DNA of 64,000 nt from Chitinophaga sp. HK235 (GTDB lineage Bacteria; Bacteroidota; Bacteroidia; Chitinophagales; Chitinophagaceae). Positions within the stretch are counted from its first letter, which is position 1. Each line of letters starts with the position of its first letter. Shown in pieces: positions 54,733-63,379 of this stretch. The translations under genes and the position numbers were made by a program. A model generated the notes under the pieces. That model ran no database searches. It was not told where the DNA came from and saw nothing but the letters and a program-made list of their open reading frames with translations. Location of the stretch: assembly GCF_018255755.1 (NCBI RefSeq), contig NZ_CP073766.1, positions 6,942,501 to 7,006,500 on the forward strand, written 5' to 3'.

Positions 54733-54768
54733 AAAGGCGCAGAGATTTCATAAAATCCCTGCGCCTTT
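54733..54768 (-). terminator. Hairpin after the porin-like gene
   Basis: Perfect 10-base arms AAAGGCGCAG (54733-54742) and CTGCGCCTTT (54759-54768) with a 16-base loop lie 28 bases beyond the stop of the outer-membrane gene. The T run on the minus strand is short, and the stem uses the same GGCGCA family word. Confidence 0.6.
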
Positions 54769-54796
54769 GCGTTACATTGCATCGTTATAGTAGTGT

Positions 54797-55372
54797 TTAG
54801 AACATGTAGAACAGTCCTATTTGTGCTACAGAGTTTTTGCTGTTGCCATTACCGGAATCCTCGATGTTGGTAAGTCCGAAGTTATAACGGCCGGATACGC
54901 CCAGGCCCATATCGAATTTATAACCGAAACCTACGCCGATGCCAAAGTCAATACCTTTCATTTGATCTTTTACATCGTATGATTTACTACCGATTTTCTG
55001 TTTGGCACCTGCCAGAATACCCAGCTGAGGGCCTGCTTCCAGATAAAATGCCGGTACAATAGAGTATTGCACCATAACCGGGATGTTGATATAATCAGTT
55101 TTGACAGTACTTTCCAGCGTGCCCAGGATGGTACTTGTTTTTACCTTTGTACCTTGTCCGGAATACAACAACTCCGGTTGTATGGCCCAGCTTTCATTCA
55201 GGGCCAGGTTTACCAGACCGCCGGCATAGAAGGAGGCACGTGTCTTGGCATTATCGGTGTTAGTAAGTTTAGCAAGGTTCAGACCTCCCTTTACACCGAA
55301 TTTTACGGTTTGGGCATTAACTGCCAGTACAGAACCAATGGCCAGTATACCGGACAGAATCAGTTTTTTCAT
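54797..55372 (-). CDS. Outer-membrane beta-barrel (PorT-like) protein
   Basis: The 191-residue protein has a signal peptide (MKKLILSGILAIGSVLAVNAQ) and an eight-strand barrel pattern: VKFGVKGGLNLAKL, ASFYAGGLVNLALNESWAIQ, PELLYSGQGTKV, YINIPVMVQYSI, FYLEAGPQLGIL, FGIGVGFGYKF, GVSGRYNFGL, and a final aromatic strand ending FYMF. This is the common outer_membrane_beta-barrel_2 family of Bacteroidota. No specific role is visible. Starting at the longer frame would lose the signal peptide. Confidence 0.9.
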   Translation of the reverse strand: MKKLILSGILAIGSVLAVNAQTVKFGVKGGLNLAKLTNTDNAKTRASFYAGGLVNLALNESWAIQPELLYSGQGTKVKTSTILGTLESTVKTDYINIPVMVQYSIVPAFYLEAGPQLGILAGAKQKIGSKSYDVKDQMKGIDFGIGVGFGYKFDMGLGVSGRYNFGLTNIEDSGNGNSKNSVAQIGLFYMF

Positions 55373-55455
55373 AATACGATTATTTTTCCTGCCAGCAGAT
55401 ACCAAGAAATATGCCGGATTCTATCAGTGCAGAAAAAACAACGTAACGGGGAATC

Positions 55456-55941
55456 TTACAAATCCTTCAGCATCCAGCTATCACAGCCAAAATGACCGGT
55501 GTTGCCCATAGGTCCTGTCAGGTATCTGAAGCCGAATTGTTCATATACTTTCCTGGCTCTGGCCAGTTCAGGACTGGTTTCAAGGTAACACTGCGTATAG
55601 CCGTTTTCCTTGGCAAACTCCATGCATTGGGAGATCAGCTTACCAGCCAGTCCTTTACCTCTGGCTGCCGGTATCAGGTACATCTTCTGCAGTTCGCATA
55701 CATGTGCTTCTCCGCCATCCAATGGATGTATGCCGGCTCCGCCGAGGATAACACCGTTTTCTTCAGCTATATAATAGATAGCCCTGGGTTTGTTGAATAA
55801 AACAGACAGATGGTCGGTGGTCGGGTCGGAATAGGCAGTACCTGCTTTGTTCATTCCGAATTCTGTCAGCGTGGTTTTTACAATGTTGGCGATGGTTGGA
55901 TCATCGGCTACAACGATGGTCCTTACTGTGATTGTTTCCAT
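55456..55941 (-). CDS. GNAT family N-acetyltransferase
   Basis: The 161-residue protein begins at METITVRTIVVADDPTI (55941); the 47 residues of the longer frame look non-coding. The acetyl-CoA-binding motif is MYLIPAARGKGLAGKLISQC (R/Q-x-x-G-x-G/A). Earlier strands are YYIAEENGVILGGAGIHPL, and the later motif is YLETSPELARARKVYEQFGF. It belongs to the RimI-like or PhnO-like broad class; the acceptor is unknown. A dispersed repeat lies directly upstream. Confidence 0.88.
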   Translation of the reverse strand: METITVRTIVVADDPTIANIVKTTLTEFGMNKAGTAYSDPTTDHLSVLFNKPRAIYYIAEENGVILGGAGIHPLDGGEAHVCELQKMYLIPAARGKGLAGKLISQCMEFAKENGYTQCYLETSPELARARKVYEQFGFRYLTGPMGNTGHFGCDSWMLKDL

Positions 55942-55956
55942 AACGTGAATGTACGA

Positions 55957-55983
55957 GGTTTCGCGCAAAGGCGCAATGCAAGG
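55957..55983. repeat. Dispersed repeat copy 2, GGTTTCGCGCAAAGG-type
   Basis: GGTTTCGCGCAAAGGCGCAA and 7 more bases align with 54687-54710 over the first 19 bases with two differences. It lies 16 bases before the GNAT start. Confidence 0.6.
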
Positions 55984-56002
55984 GGGCTGAAAAGGGAATA
56001 AA

Positions 56003-56054
56003 TACAGGAGAGGCCCGGTAGCTACTGTAGACGTGCTATCGGGCCTCTCCTGTA
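56003..56054 (-). terminator. Long hairpin after the OmpA-like gene
   Basis: Perfect 15-base arms TACAGGAGAGGCCCG (56003-56017) and complement (56040-56054), with a further near-pairing (GTAGC with GCTAT) inside. TTTATT follows on the minus strand. It lies 43 bases past the stop. Confidence 0.7.
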
Positions 56055-56097
56055 CAATATTAATTTTCGAAAGTAGTATCAACTAACCTTTCAAATT

Positions 56098-57462
56098 CTA
56101 GAAGATCGTAAATTCTACTCTTCTGTTTTTCTGTCTGCCTGCAGCGGTTTTATTGCTCGCAATAGGTTGGCTCATGCCATAACCTACAGCTTCAATCTTA
56201 GATGCATTAACGCCTTTGCTTACGAGGTAGGTTTTAACGGCTTCAGCTCTTTCTCTGGACAGGGCCAGGTTGCGCTCCTTACTGCCTACATTGTCGGTAT
56301 GACCACTCAACTTGAGGTTGAGGTTTTTGCGCGTCAGGAGTTCAGCCACTCTGTCGAGTGCCGGATAGGAGTGCGGTTTGATACTGGCTTTGGCGAAGTC
56401 GAATTCCAGGTTCTGGATGGCTTCTTTTACGATGCGGTTATCTTCTTCGGTGATCACTATCTTTTCCTCTTTTTTCACCACTACCGGTTCGGGTAGCGGG
56501 CAACCGGAGCCATCTACGCGGGTGTTGGCAGGCGTATTGGGGCATTTGTCGAAGTAATCGGATACGCCGTCGCCATCACTGTCTTTCATGAGTCTGTCCA
56601 TATCTGCTGTAAGCTTCTGATTGGTCTGATTGGCTGCATCCAGTGCGGTGCGCAGCGTGGCCTTCTGGGCTTCCAGTTCATCATAGGTGGTGGCGGCAGG
56701 ATTGTTCCATTGCAGTTGTGGTTTCCCTTTTTTACCGATGGCAAACTCAAGACCGGCGTAGCCGTAGGAGAATTTATCCTTGTTGGGACCGTGATGGTAA
56801 CCGTCCAGGTTGTCTCCATCTGTGTAATACATGGTATAGCCCAGGTCAAGGTTGATGAATTCGGATAGCCTGAATTTCAGTCCGGCGCCTACGGGGATAA
56901 TCAGTTCCTTAATAGTGCCACTGGGTTTATAGTCGAAGGAAGTGCTGCTACCAGCAAGTGTGAGGGAGGGGCTGTATCCGGCAAGGCCACCGCCTACCGA
57001 GCCATACAGCAGTACGAAGTTCTTACGGAACAGCCAGTTGACAGTCGTAATATTAAACACGGCATTGAGGGTGGCTGTCCATTTCAGTTTGGTTTCGAAG
57101 GAGCTGTAGGGGCTGCTGGGAGGCATGCCGTTACCCAGGTTCTTGCTATTGTCGCCTTTCAGTTTTCCACCAACATAATCGGCCCGTATGGCCAAAAAAT
57201 GAAGAAGCTGGTATTTCACATAAGCGCCATACCCGCCGGAGGCCTTCCATTTGGTGAAGTCATTACTGCCACCGGTGGCAGCTACAGGGGCCAGCAGCCC
57301 GCCATTGACGCCAACAGACCATGTCCTGAATTCCTGAGGACCTCTGAAAAGCTGGACAGTGGGGGCCACAGCGGTCGCGGTAGATTGGTCCTGGGCATTG
57401 CTGATAACAGGCATGATAGCCAGGAGGGCACAGGAAGCCCGCCAGATCTTGGATGTGTTCAT
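56098..57462 (-). CDS. OmpA-family outer-membrane protein
   Basis: The 454-residue protein has a signal peptide, an N-terminal beta-barrel (about 45-255; WSVGVNGGLLAPV, YVKYQLLHFLAIRADYVGG, YGYAGLEFAIG), a short coiled coil, one thrombospondin type-3-like repeat (SDGDGVSDYFDKCPNT) and a C-terminal OmpA peptidoglycan-binding domain: LKLSGHTDNVGSKERNLALS, RERAEAVKTYLVSKGV and GRQKNRRVEFTIF. It ties the outer membrane to peptidoglycan. Calcium binding by the DxDGDGxxD repeat is expected. The gene is divergent from dnaK, with 296 bases between in which I found no certain promoter. Confidence 0.93.
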   Translation of the reverse strand: MNTSKIWRASCALLAIMPVISNAQDQSTATAVAPTVQLFRGPQEFRTWSVGVNGGLLAPVAATGGSNDFTKWKASGGYGAYVKYQLLHFLAIRADYVGGKLKGDNSKNLGNGMPPSSPYSSFETKLKWTATLNAVFNITTVNWLFRKNFVLLYGSVGGGLAGYSPSLTLAGSSTSFDYKPSGTIKELIIPVGAGLKFRLSEFINLDLGYTMYYTDGDNLDGYHHGPNKDKFSYGYAGLEFAIGKKGKPQLQWNNPAATTYDELEAQKATLRTALDAANQTNQKLTADMDRLMKDSDGDGVSDYFDKCPNTPANTRVDGSGCPLPEPVVVKKEEKIVITEEDNRIVKEAIQNLEFDFAKASIKPHSYPALDRVAELLTRKNLNLKLSGHTDNVGSKERNLALSRERAEAVKTYLVSKGVNASKIEAVGYGMSQPIASNKTAAGRQKNRRVEFTIF

Positions 57463-57758
57463 AAGAAAACGGTTAGGTTAAACAATGATCTTATTTGATA
57501 AAATCTGAACGCAGGTGCAGAGATGAATAGCTGCTAAAGGAAGGCGAGGTTAAGAACGGGTAGTTACTTGCTCAAGGTTGGCATATTCGTCATTTTGTCG
57601 GGTCAGTGGAATGACTAAATATCCAAATAATCAAATCATTTTTTCAAATATAGGGCAGCAGACTGACATAATTTCATATTTTTTTGCTTGGCATAATCAT
57701 TGACAAACCTAAGACAAATACGACTTTTAACTTACAACTAAAGGAGAATCTTAATACT

Positions 57759-59663
57759 ATGGGAAAAATAATAGGCATTGACTTAGGAACTACCAACTCA
57801 TGCGTTGCCGTTATGGAAGGTAACGAACCGGTAGTTATTGCCAATGATGAGGGAAGGAGAACGACCCCGTCAGTTGTGGCATTTTTGAAAAACGGAGAAA
57901 GGAAAGTAGGTGACCCTGCAAAGCGTCAGGCTATTACCAACCCCGTTAATACCATTATGTCAGTGAAGCGTTTCATGGGCCGTCATTTTGACGAAGTGTC
58001 CAACGAATTAAGTCACGTTAGCTACAAAGTGGTTAGAGGTGATAACAACACCACCCGCGTTGATATTGATGGCAGATTATATACGCCGCAGGAAATTTCC
58101 GCAATGATCCTGCAGAAAATGAAAAAAACGGCCGAAGATTACCTGGGCCAGGAAGTAACAGAAGCAGTTATCACTGTTCCTGCATATTTTAACGATGCAC
58201 AACGTCAGGCTACCAAAGAAGCTGGTGAAATCGCCGGTCTGACTGTACGTCGTATCATCAACGAACCTACCGCAGCTGCACTGGCTTACGGTATGGATAA
58301 AAAACATACAGACAGCAAAATCGCTGTGTTCGACCTTGGTGGCGGTACCTTCGATATCTCCATCCTGGAACTGGGCGACGGCGTATTTGAAGTAAAATCT
58401 ACCAACGGTGATACTCACCTGGGTGGTGACGACTTCGATAAAGTGATCATGGACTGGCTGGCCGACGAGTTCAAAAAAGACGAAGCGGTAGACCTGCACA
58501 AAGATCCGATGTCATGGCAGCGCCTGAAAGAAGCCGCTGAAAAAGCTAAAATCGAGCTGTCTTCTTCTTCTGAAACAGAAATCAACCTGCCTTATATCAC
58601 TGCAGTTGATGGTGTACCTAAACACCTGGTGAAAAAACTGACCCGCGCTAAATTCGAACAGCTGAGCGACAGCCTGGTGGAAAGAACACTGGAGCCTTGC
58701 CGTAAAGCATTGAAAGATGCCGGAATGAATACTTCCGAGATCGATGAAATCATCCTCGTAGGTGGTTCTACCCGTATCCCGAAAATTCAGGAAGTGGTAG
58801 AAAAATTCTTCGGTAAAAAACCTAACAGAGGTGTAAACCCTGACGAAGTGGTAGCCGTAGGTGCTGCTATCCAGGGTGGTGTACTGACCGGTGAAGTAAA
58901 AGACGTGCTGCTGCTGGACGTTACCCCGCTGTCACTGGGTATCGAAACCATGGGCGGTGTAATGACCAAACTGATCGAGTCCAATACCACTATCCCCAGC
59001 AGAAAATCTGAAACATTCTCTACTGCCGCTGACAACCAGCCTAGCGTAGAAATCAATGTACTGCAGGGTGAAAGGCCAATGGCTAACCAGAACAGAACAC
59101 TGGGTCGTTTCATTCTGGGTGATATTCCTCCGGCTCCACGTGGTGTTCCGCAGATCGAAGTTATCTTCGATATCGATGCCAACGGTATCCTGCATGTAAC
59201 TGCCAAAGATAAAGGCACCGGTAAAACACAGAACATCAGAATTGAAGCTGGTAGCGGTCTGAGCAAAGATGAGATCGAAAAGATGAAAGCGGAAGCGAGA
59301 GCCAACGAATCATCCGATAAAGAACAACGCGAAAAAATCGAAAAGCTCAACAAAGCAGACAGCCTCATCTTCCAGACAGAGAAACAACTGAAGGAATACG
59401 GCGACAAAGTACCTGCTGATAAGAAAACAACGATTGAAACAGCCCTCAACAAGCTGAAAGAAGCGCACAAATCTCAGGACATCGCTCAGATAGATACTGC
59501 TACTACTGAACTGGAAGCTGCATGGACAGCTGCTTCTGAAGAAATATACAAAGCCTCTCAGGGTCAACCGGAAGGCGCTACTGCTGATGCCGGCCAGCAA
59601 CAAGGCCAGCCTAACGGTGGCGGTGATGGTGTAACTGATGCCGAGTTTGAAGAAGTAAAATAA
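57759..59663 (+). CDS. dnaK: Molecular chaperone DnaK (Hsp70)
   Basis: The 634-residue chaperone starts at ATG 57759 after a good AAGGAG (57741-57746). The ATPase has IIGIDLGTTNSCVAVMEG, AVITVPAYFNDAQRQATKEA, VFDLGGGTFDISIL, and ILVGGSTRIPKIQE; the linker is DVLLLDVTPLSLGIE and the substrate-binding domain has GERPMANQNRTLGRFIL. The helical lid ends in an EEVK tail with a Q/G-rich stretch (DAGQQQGQPNGGG). It refolds proteins with DnaJ and GrpE, which are not adjacent. The upstream gap shows no CIRCE hairpin. Confidence 0.97.
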   Translation: MGKIIGIDLGTTNSCVAVMEGNEPVVIANDEGRRTTPSVVAFLKNGERKVGDPAKRQAITNPVNTIMSVKRFMGRHFDEVSNELSHVSYKVVRGDNNTTRVDIDGRLYTPQEISAMILQKMKKTAEDYLGQEVTEAVITVPAYFNDAQRQATKEAGEIAGLTVRRIINEPTAAALAYGMDKKHTDSKIAVFDLGGGTFDISILELGDGVFEVKSTNGDTHLGGDDFDKVIMDWLADEFKKDEAVDLHKDPMSWQRLKEAAEKAKIELSSSSETEINLPYITAVDGVPKHLVKKLTRAKFEQLSDSLVERTLEPCRKALKDAGMNTSEIDEIILVGGSTRIPKIQEVVEKFFGKKPNRGVNPDEVVAVGAAIQGGVLTGEVKDVLLLDVTPLSLGIETMGGVMTKLIESNTTIPSRKSETFSTAADNQPSVEINVLQGERPMANQNRTLGRFILGDIPPAPRGVPQIEVIFDIDANGILHVTAKDKGTGKTQNIRIEAGSGLSKDEIEKMKAEARANESSDKEQREKIEKLNKADSLIFQTEKQLKEYGDKVPADKKTTIETALNKLKEAHKSQDIAQIDTATTELEAAWTAASEEIYKASQGQPEGATADAGQQQGQPNGGGDGVTDAEFEEVK

Positions 59664-59686
59664 TAGCGTTAGCTATCACATTATAG

Positions 59687-59729
59687 ACGAAGACATAACG
59701 GGTCCTCCTGTTATGTCTTCGTTTTTTTT
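59687..59729 (+). terminator. Intrinsic terminator after dnaK
   Basis: Perfect 13-base arms ACGAAGACATAAC (59687-59699) and complement (59710-59722) with a T run to 59729. It lies before the malQ start and excludes a start at 59713. Confidence 0.9.
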
Positions 59730-59760
59730 GCTATTTTGTCCCCGCTTAGCCAGGGAACAG

Positions 59761-62388
59761 ATGCATCAGAAAATACGGTTTTACCTTCGTTACCACACTC
59801 ATTACGGGCAGGAACTTTACCTGCTGGGAAACATTTCTGCGCTGGGCAATGATGTGCCACACCAGGCCTGCCGCCTGCAATGGCTCAATGATGAATGGTG
59901 GGGCGCCACCATAGATATACCACTGGAAAAGCCCCTGCTGCTGCAATATCAGTACATCCTGAAAGAGCTGGAGGAAATAGCCTATGAAGGCGGTGTCCGG
60001 GAGATACTGCTGCAACCCGGTACAGATGAATTGGTTTTTATCGATACCTGGAATTATGCCGCACAGCCCCAGAACGCCTGGCAGACAGCCCCTTTTACCC
60101 GCGTATTTTTCCAACGTCCGGAACAGAAAATAACAACAACATCCGCAACACATGTGTTCCGCGTACAGGCTCCTTTACTGCCTGCGAACAAAACAGTTTG
60201 CCTGTTGGGCAATGTGCCTCCGTTGGGCAACTGGAACGCGGAAGAACCGGTATTGCTGCAATATGATGCCCAGGGTTGGTTTACCGCTGCCCTCGACCTT
60301 ACCGGTCAACCAGCATCTATACAATACAAATACGGTATCTATAATCTCGATACCTGCACCTTTGAAAAATATGAGCAGGGACATAACCGGGAGTTACTCA
60401 ATGTGGTAGCTCCAGGCCGGCAAACAGTGCTACATGATGAGTTTGTGAGAACAGGTTATCCCCATTGGAAAGGAGCCGGCGTATCAGTGCCTGTATTCAG
60501 TCTGCGCAGCCGCGAAGGCTTTGGCACCGGAGAGTTTGCAGACCTGGTACCACTGGCGCAATGGGCCCGCCAGAGCGGGTTACAGCTGATACAACTGCTG
60601 CCGGTCAATGATACCATCAGCACCCATACCTGGCGTGACTCCTATCCCTATGCAGCCATCTCCGCTTTTGCACTTCACCCGCAATACATACGGCTTCAGG
60701 ATGTAGGCCAACTGCCAGCCACTCATCCACTGCAACGACAGTTTCATTCCTTACGGCAATGGCTGAACGAAAAAGACGAAGTGGACTATGAAACAGTCCT
60801 TTCCTATAAACTGGCCTATCTGAAATCCCTGTATGATGCGGAAGGGGAGAAGCTGGAGACAAGGGCGTACTGGCAATGGTTTGCCTCCAACGAACACTGG
60901 CTGCTGCCTTATGCCGTATTCTGCCACCTGCGGGACAAATATCAGACAAGCGATTTCTCCCAATGGCCGGAGTATAACGTATATGATTACACGGAGATCA
61001 ACCGGTTTGTTATAGAAGACAGCGCTGCTGCGGAAGCAGCCCATTATCACTTTTTTGTGCAGTACCACCTGCACCGGCAGCTGTCTGCTGCAGTGGAAGC
61101 TGTACACGCCGAGGGCATCGCCCTGAAGGGAGACATCCCTATCGGTATCTCCCGCTACAGTGTGGATGCCTGGATGAATCCCGGGCTCTATCACCTGGAC
61201 GTGCAGGCTGGCGCACCCCCGGACAGTTTTACAGCAGAAGGTCAAAACTGGGGTTTCCCCACCTATAACTGGAAAAAAATGGCTGCCGACGGCTATGAAT
61301 GGTGGCAACAACGCCTCCGGCATATGTCCGTATATTTCGATGCCTTCCGTATCGATCATATCCTGGGCTTCTTCCGTATCTGGCAGATACCGGCACATGC
61401 CGTACAGGGATTACTGGGCTATTTTCATCCAGCCATTCCCGTTAGCCGGGAGGAACTGCTGCAAAGAGGAATTAATTTTGATGAAGACCGTTTCTGCAAT
61501 CCCTGGATAACAGAAGAAATACTGGACCTGGCCTTTGGCAGTTATGCCGGCATTATCAAAGACCGTTACCTGCAATCACTAGACAACGGAAACTATTCAT
61601 TGCTTCCACACTGCGATACACAACGTAAGGTGAAGGACCTGCAGTTGCCGGAAGCAGTGGAAACAGCCCTGTTTAAGCTGATTGCAGATGTGCTGCTGAT
61701 AAAGGTCACTGATAAAAAACGGGTGATGTATCATCCCCGGTACGACCTGGCTTCCACAGCATCCTTTGCCGCATTAGACGAAACAACCCGTCAGCACCTG
61801 CTGGAACTGTATCATCATTATTTTTATGTGCGACAGGAAAGCCGCTGGCGCAAAGAGGCCATGCATAAGCTGCCGCTGATCAGAAGGGCAACGCGTATGC
61901 TTATCTGCGGGGAAGACCTGGGTATGGTACCTCATTGTGTAAACGGCGTAATGAAAGAACAGGGCATCCTGGGCCTGGAAGTACAACGCATGCCTAAAGA
62001 GGCCGGAAGGGCCTTCGCCGGAATCTCGCAGGCTCCCTACCTCTCGGTGCTGACGCCTTCTACCCACGACATGAGCACCATCAGAGGATGGTGGGAAGAG
62101 GATGCAGGCATCTCCCGGAAATTTTACCGGCAGATATTAGGGCATGCCACTACGCCTCCCCGTCAGGCCAACACCGAGCTGATAAAGGAAATTATCAACC
62201 AACACTTGCATGCTAACGCCATGTGGCGTATATTTCAAATACAAGACCTGTTGGCCGCCGCCGGCCATATCCCGGACCAACACCCGGATAAGGAAAGGAT
62301 CAATATCCCCGCGGTGACACAACATTACTGGAGATACAGAATTAACAAGGGAATTAACGATTATGAAACTCACACTTTATCCTTTTGA
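59761..62388 (+). CDS. malQ: 4-alpha-glucanotransferase (amylomaltase)
   Basis: The 875-residue enzyme is set to start at MHQKIRFYLRYHTHYG (59761), since the longer frame starts inside the dnaK terminator. Two starch-binding CBM20-like domains lie at about 1-110 and 125-235 (GQELYLLGNISALGN; KTVCLLGNVPPLGNWN). The GH77 catalytic domain follows: VFSLRSREGFGTGEFADLVP, nucleophile region YFDAFRIDHILGFFRIW and acid/base region MLICGEDLGMVPH. It transfers alpha-1,4-glucan segments in glycogen and maltodextrin metabolism. The two CBM20 domains with 875 residues fit the Bacteroidota and plant DPE2 type. Its 3' end overlaps the next gene by 26 bases. Confidence 0.93.
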   Translation: MHQKIRFYLRYHTHYGQELYLLGNISALGNDVPHQACRLQWLNDEWWGATIDIPLEKPLLLQYQYILKELEEIAYEGGVREILLQPGTDELVFIDTWNYAAQPQNAWQTAPFTRVFFQRPEQKITTTSATHVFRVQAPLLPANKTVCLLGNVPPLGNWNAEEPVLLQYDAQGWFTAALDLTGQPASIQYKYGIYNLDTCTFEKYEQGHNRELLNVVAPGRQTVLHDEFVRTGYPHWKGAGVSVPVFSLRSREGFGTGEFADLVPLAQWARQSGLQLIQLLPVNDTISTHTWRDSYPYAAISAFALHPQYIRLQDVGQLPATHPLQRQFHSLRQWLNEKDEVDYETVLSYKLAYLKSLYDAEGEKLETRAYWQWFASNEHWLLPYAVFCHLRDKYQTSDFSQWPEYNVYDYTEINRFVIEDSAAAEAAHYHFFVQYHLHRQLSAAVEAVHAEGIALKGDIPIGISRYSVDAWMNPGLYHLDVQAGAPPDSFTAEGQNWGFPTYNWKKMAADGYEWWQQRLRHMSVYFDAFRIDHILGFFRIWQIPAHAVQGLLGYFHPAIPVSREELLQRGINFDEDRFCNPWITEEILDLAFGSYAGIIKDRYLQSLDNGNYSLLPHCDTQRKVKDLQLPEAVETALFKLIADVLLIKVTDKKRVMYHPRYDLASTASFAALDETTRQHLLELYHHYFYVRQESRWRKEAMHKLPLIRRATRMLICGEDLGMVPHCVNGVMKEQGILGLEVQRMPKEAGRAFAGISQAPYLSVLTPSTHDMSTIRGWWEEDAGISRKFYRQILGHATTPPRQANTELIKEIINQHLHANAMWRIFQIQDLLAAAGHIPDQHPDKERINIPAVTQHYWRYRINKGINDYETHTLSF

Positions 62389-63379
62389 GCTGAAATTCCG
62401 CCATACGTTTACTATTTCACGCAAGTCAAAAGATGTACAACCCTTACTGGTAGTAGAACTGCAACAGGGTGGCCTTTCAGGGCTCGGAGAAACGGCAGAC
62501 AATTCCTACTACAACATGACCGTGCCAAGGCTGATGGAAGCTATTAATGCCCATCGCCCGTTTATCGAAAACTATGCCCTTACCACACCGGAGGCTTTCT
62601 GGCAGGATGTTTATCCGCTGCTGCAGGATAATATGTTTGCCCTTTGTGCATTGGACCTGGCTGCATGGGACCTCTATGCCAAACAACAAAATAAAAAGCT
62701 GTACGAGGTTTGGGGCCTCGATATCTCCCATAACCCGCTGACAGACTATACCATCGGGATAGACACCATCGGAAATATGGTGAAGAAACTGCAGGAATTT
62801 CCCTGGCCTATTTATAAAATCAAACTGGGCACACAGGAAGATATCGCTATCATCACTGAGTTGAGAAAACACACCAGTGCGGTGTTCAGGGTAGATGCCA
62901 ACTGCGCCTGGGGAGTAGAAGAGACGCTGCGCAACGCCGCTGCTATGAAAGAGTTGGGCGTTGAGTTCATAGAACAACCGATGCCGGCTGCTGACGGTGA
63001 CGGGATGAAAGTGGTGTTTGAAAAATCCGCCCTGCCGGTGATCGCCGATGAAAGCTGTATCGTAGAGCAGGACGTAGCCAGATGCCGTGGTCATTTCCAT
63101 GGTATCAATATCAAACTCACCAAATGTGGTGGTATCACACCTGCGCTGCGTATGATCAAAGAAGCCCGTCAGTACGGCATGAAAGTAATGACCGGCAGTA
63201 TGAATGAAAGCACCGTGGGCACTTCAGCTGTAGCACATCTGCTGCCGCTGCTCGACTATGTAGACATGGACGGGCCGCTGTTGCTTGCTGAAGACACCGC
63301 TGATGGTATCCGTATTGAAAACGGTCATATCCTCTATGCAGACAGGCCGGGAGTAGGTGCTGCACTCAAACAATATTAA
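62363..63379 (+). CDS. Dipeptide epimerase (enolase superfamily)
   Basis: The 338-residue protein belongs to the muconate-lactonizing subgroup. Catalytic and metal residues: IYKIKLGTQED (the K-x-K pair), FRVDANCAWGVEE (D), IEQPMPAAD (E), VIADESCIVEQD (D) and NIKLTKCGG (K); the C-terminal MTGSMNESTVG and DMDGPLLLAED support the L-Ala-D/L-Glu epimerase type. It would interconvert L-Ala-L-Glu and L-Ala-D-Glu from peptidoglycan recycling; other dipeptides are possible. The ATG overlaps malQ by 26 bases, so translation is coupled, though the two pathways are unrelated. Confidence 0.9.
   Translation: MKLTLYPFELKFRHTFTISRKSKDVQPLLVVELQQGGLSGLGETADNSYYNMTVPRLMEAINAHRPFIENYALTTPEAFWQDVYPLLQDNMFALCALDLAAWDLYAKQQNKKLYEVWGLDISHNPLTDYTIGIDTIGNMVKKLQEFPWPIYKIKLGTQEDIAIITELRKHTSAVFRVDANCAWGVEETLRNAAAMKELGVEFIEQPMPAADGDGMKVVFEKSALPVIADESCIVEQDVARCRGHFHGINIKLTKCGGITPALRMIKEARQYGMKVMTGSMNESTVGTSAVAHLLPLLDYVDMDGPLLLAEDTADGIRIENGHILYADRPGVGAALKQY

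Noticed and set aside
57463..57758. CIRCE element or heat-shock site before dnaK
   Set aside because: No TTAGCACTC-type inverted repeat was found in this gap.
59713..59760. Upstream start for malQ adding 16 residues
   Set aside because: It begins inside the dnaK terminator stem, so the ATG at 59761 is preferred.
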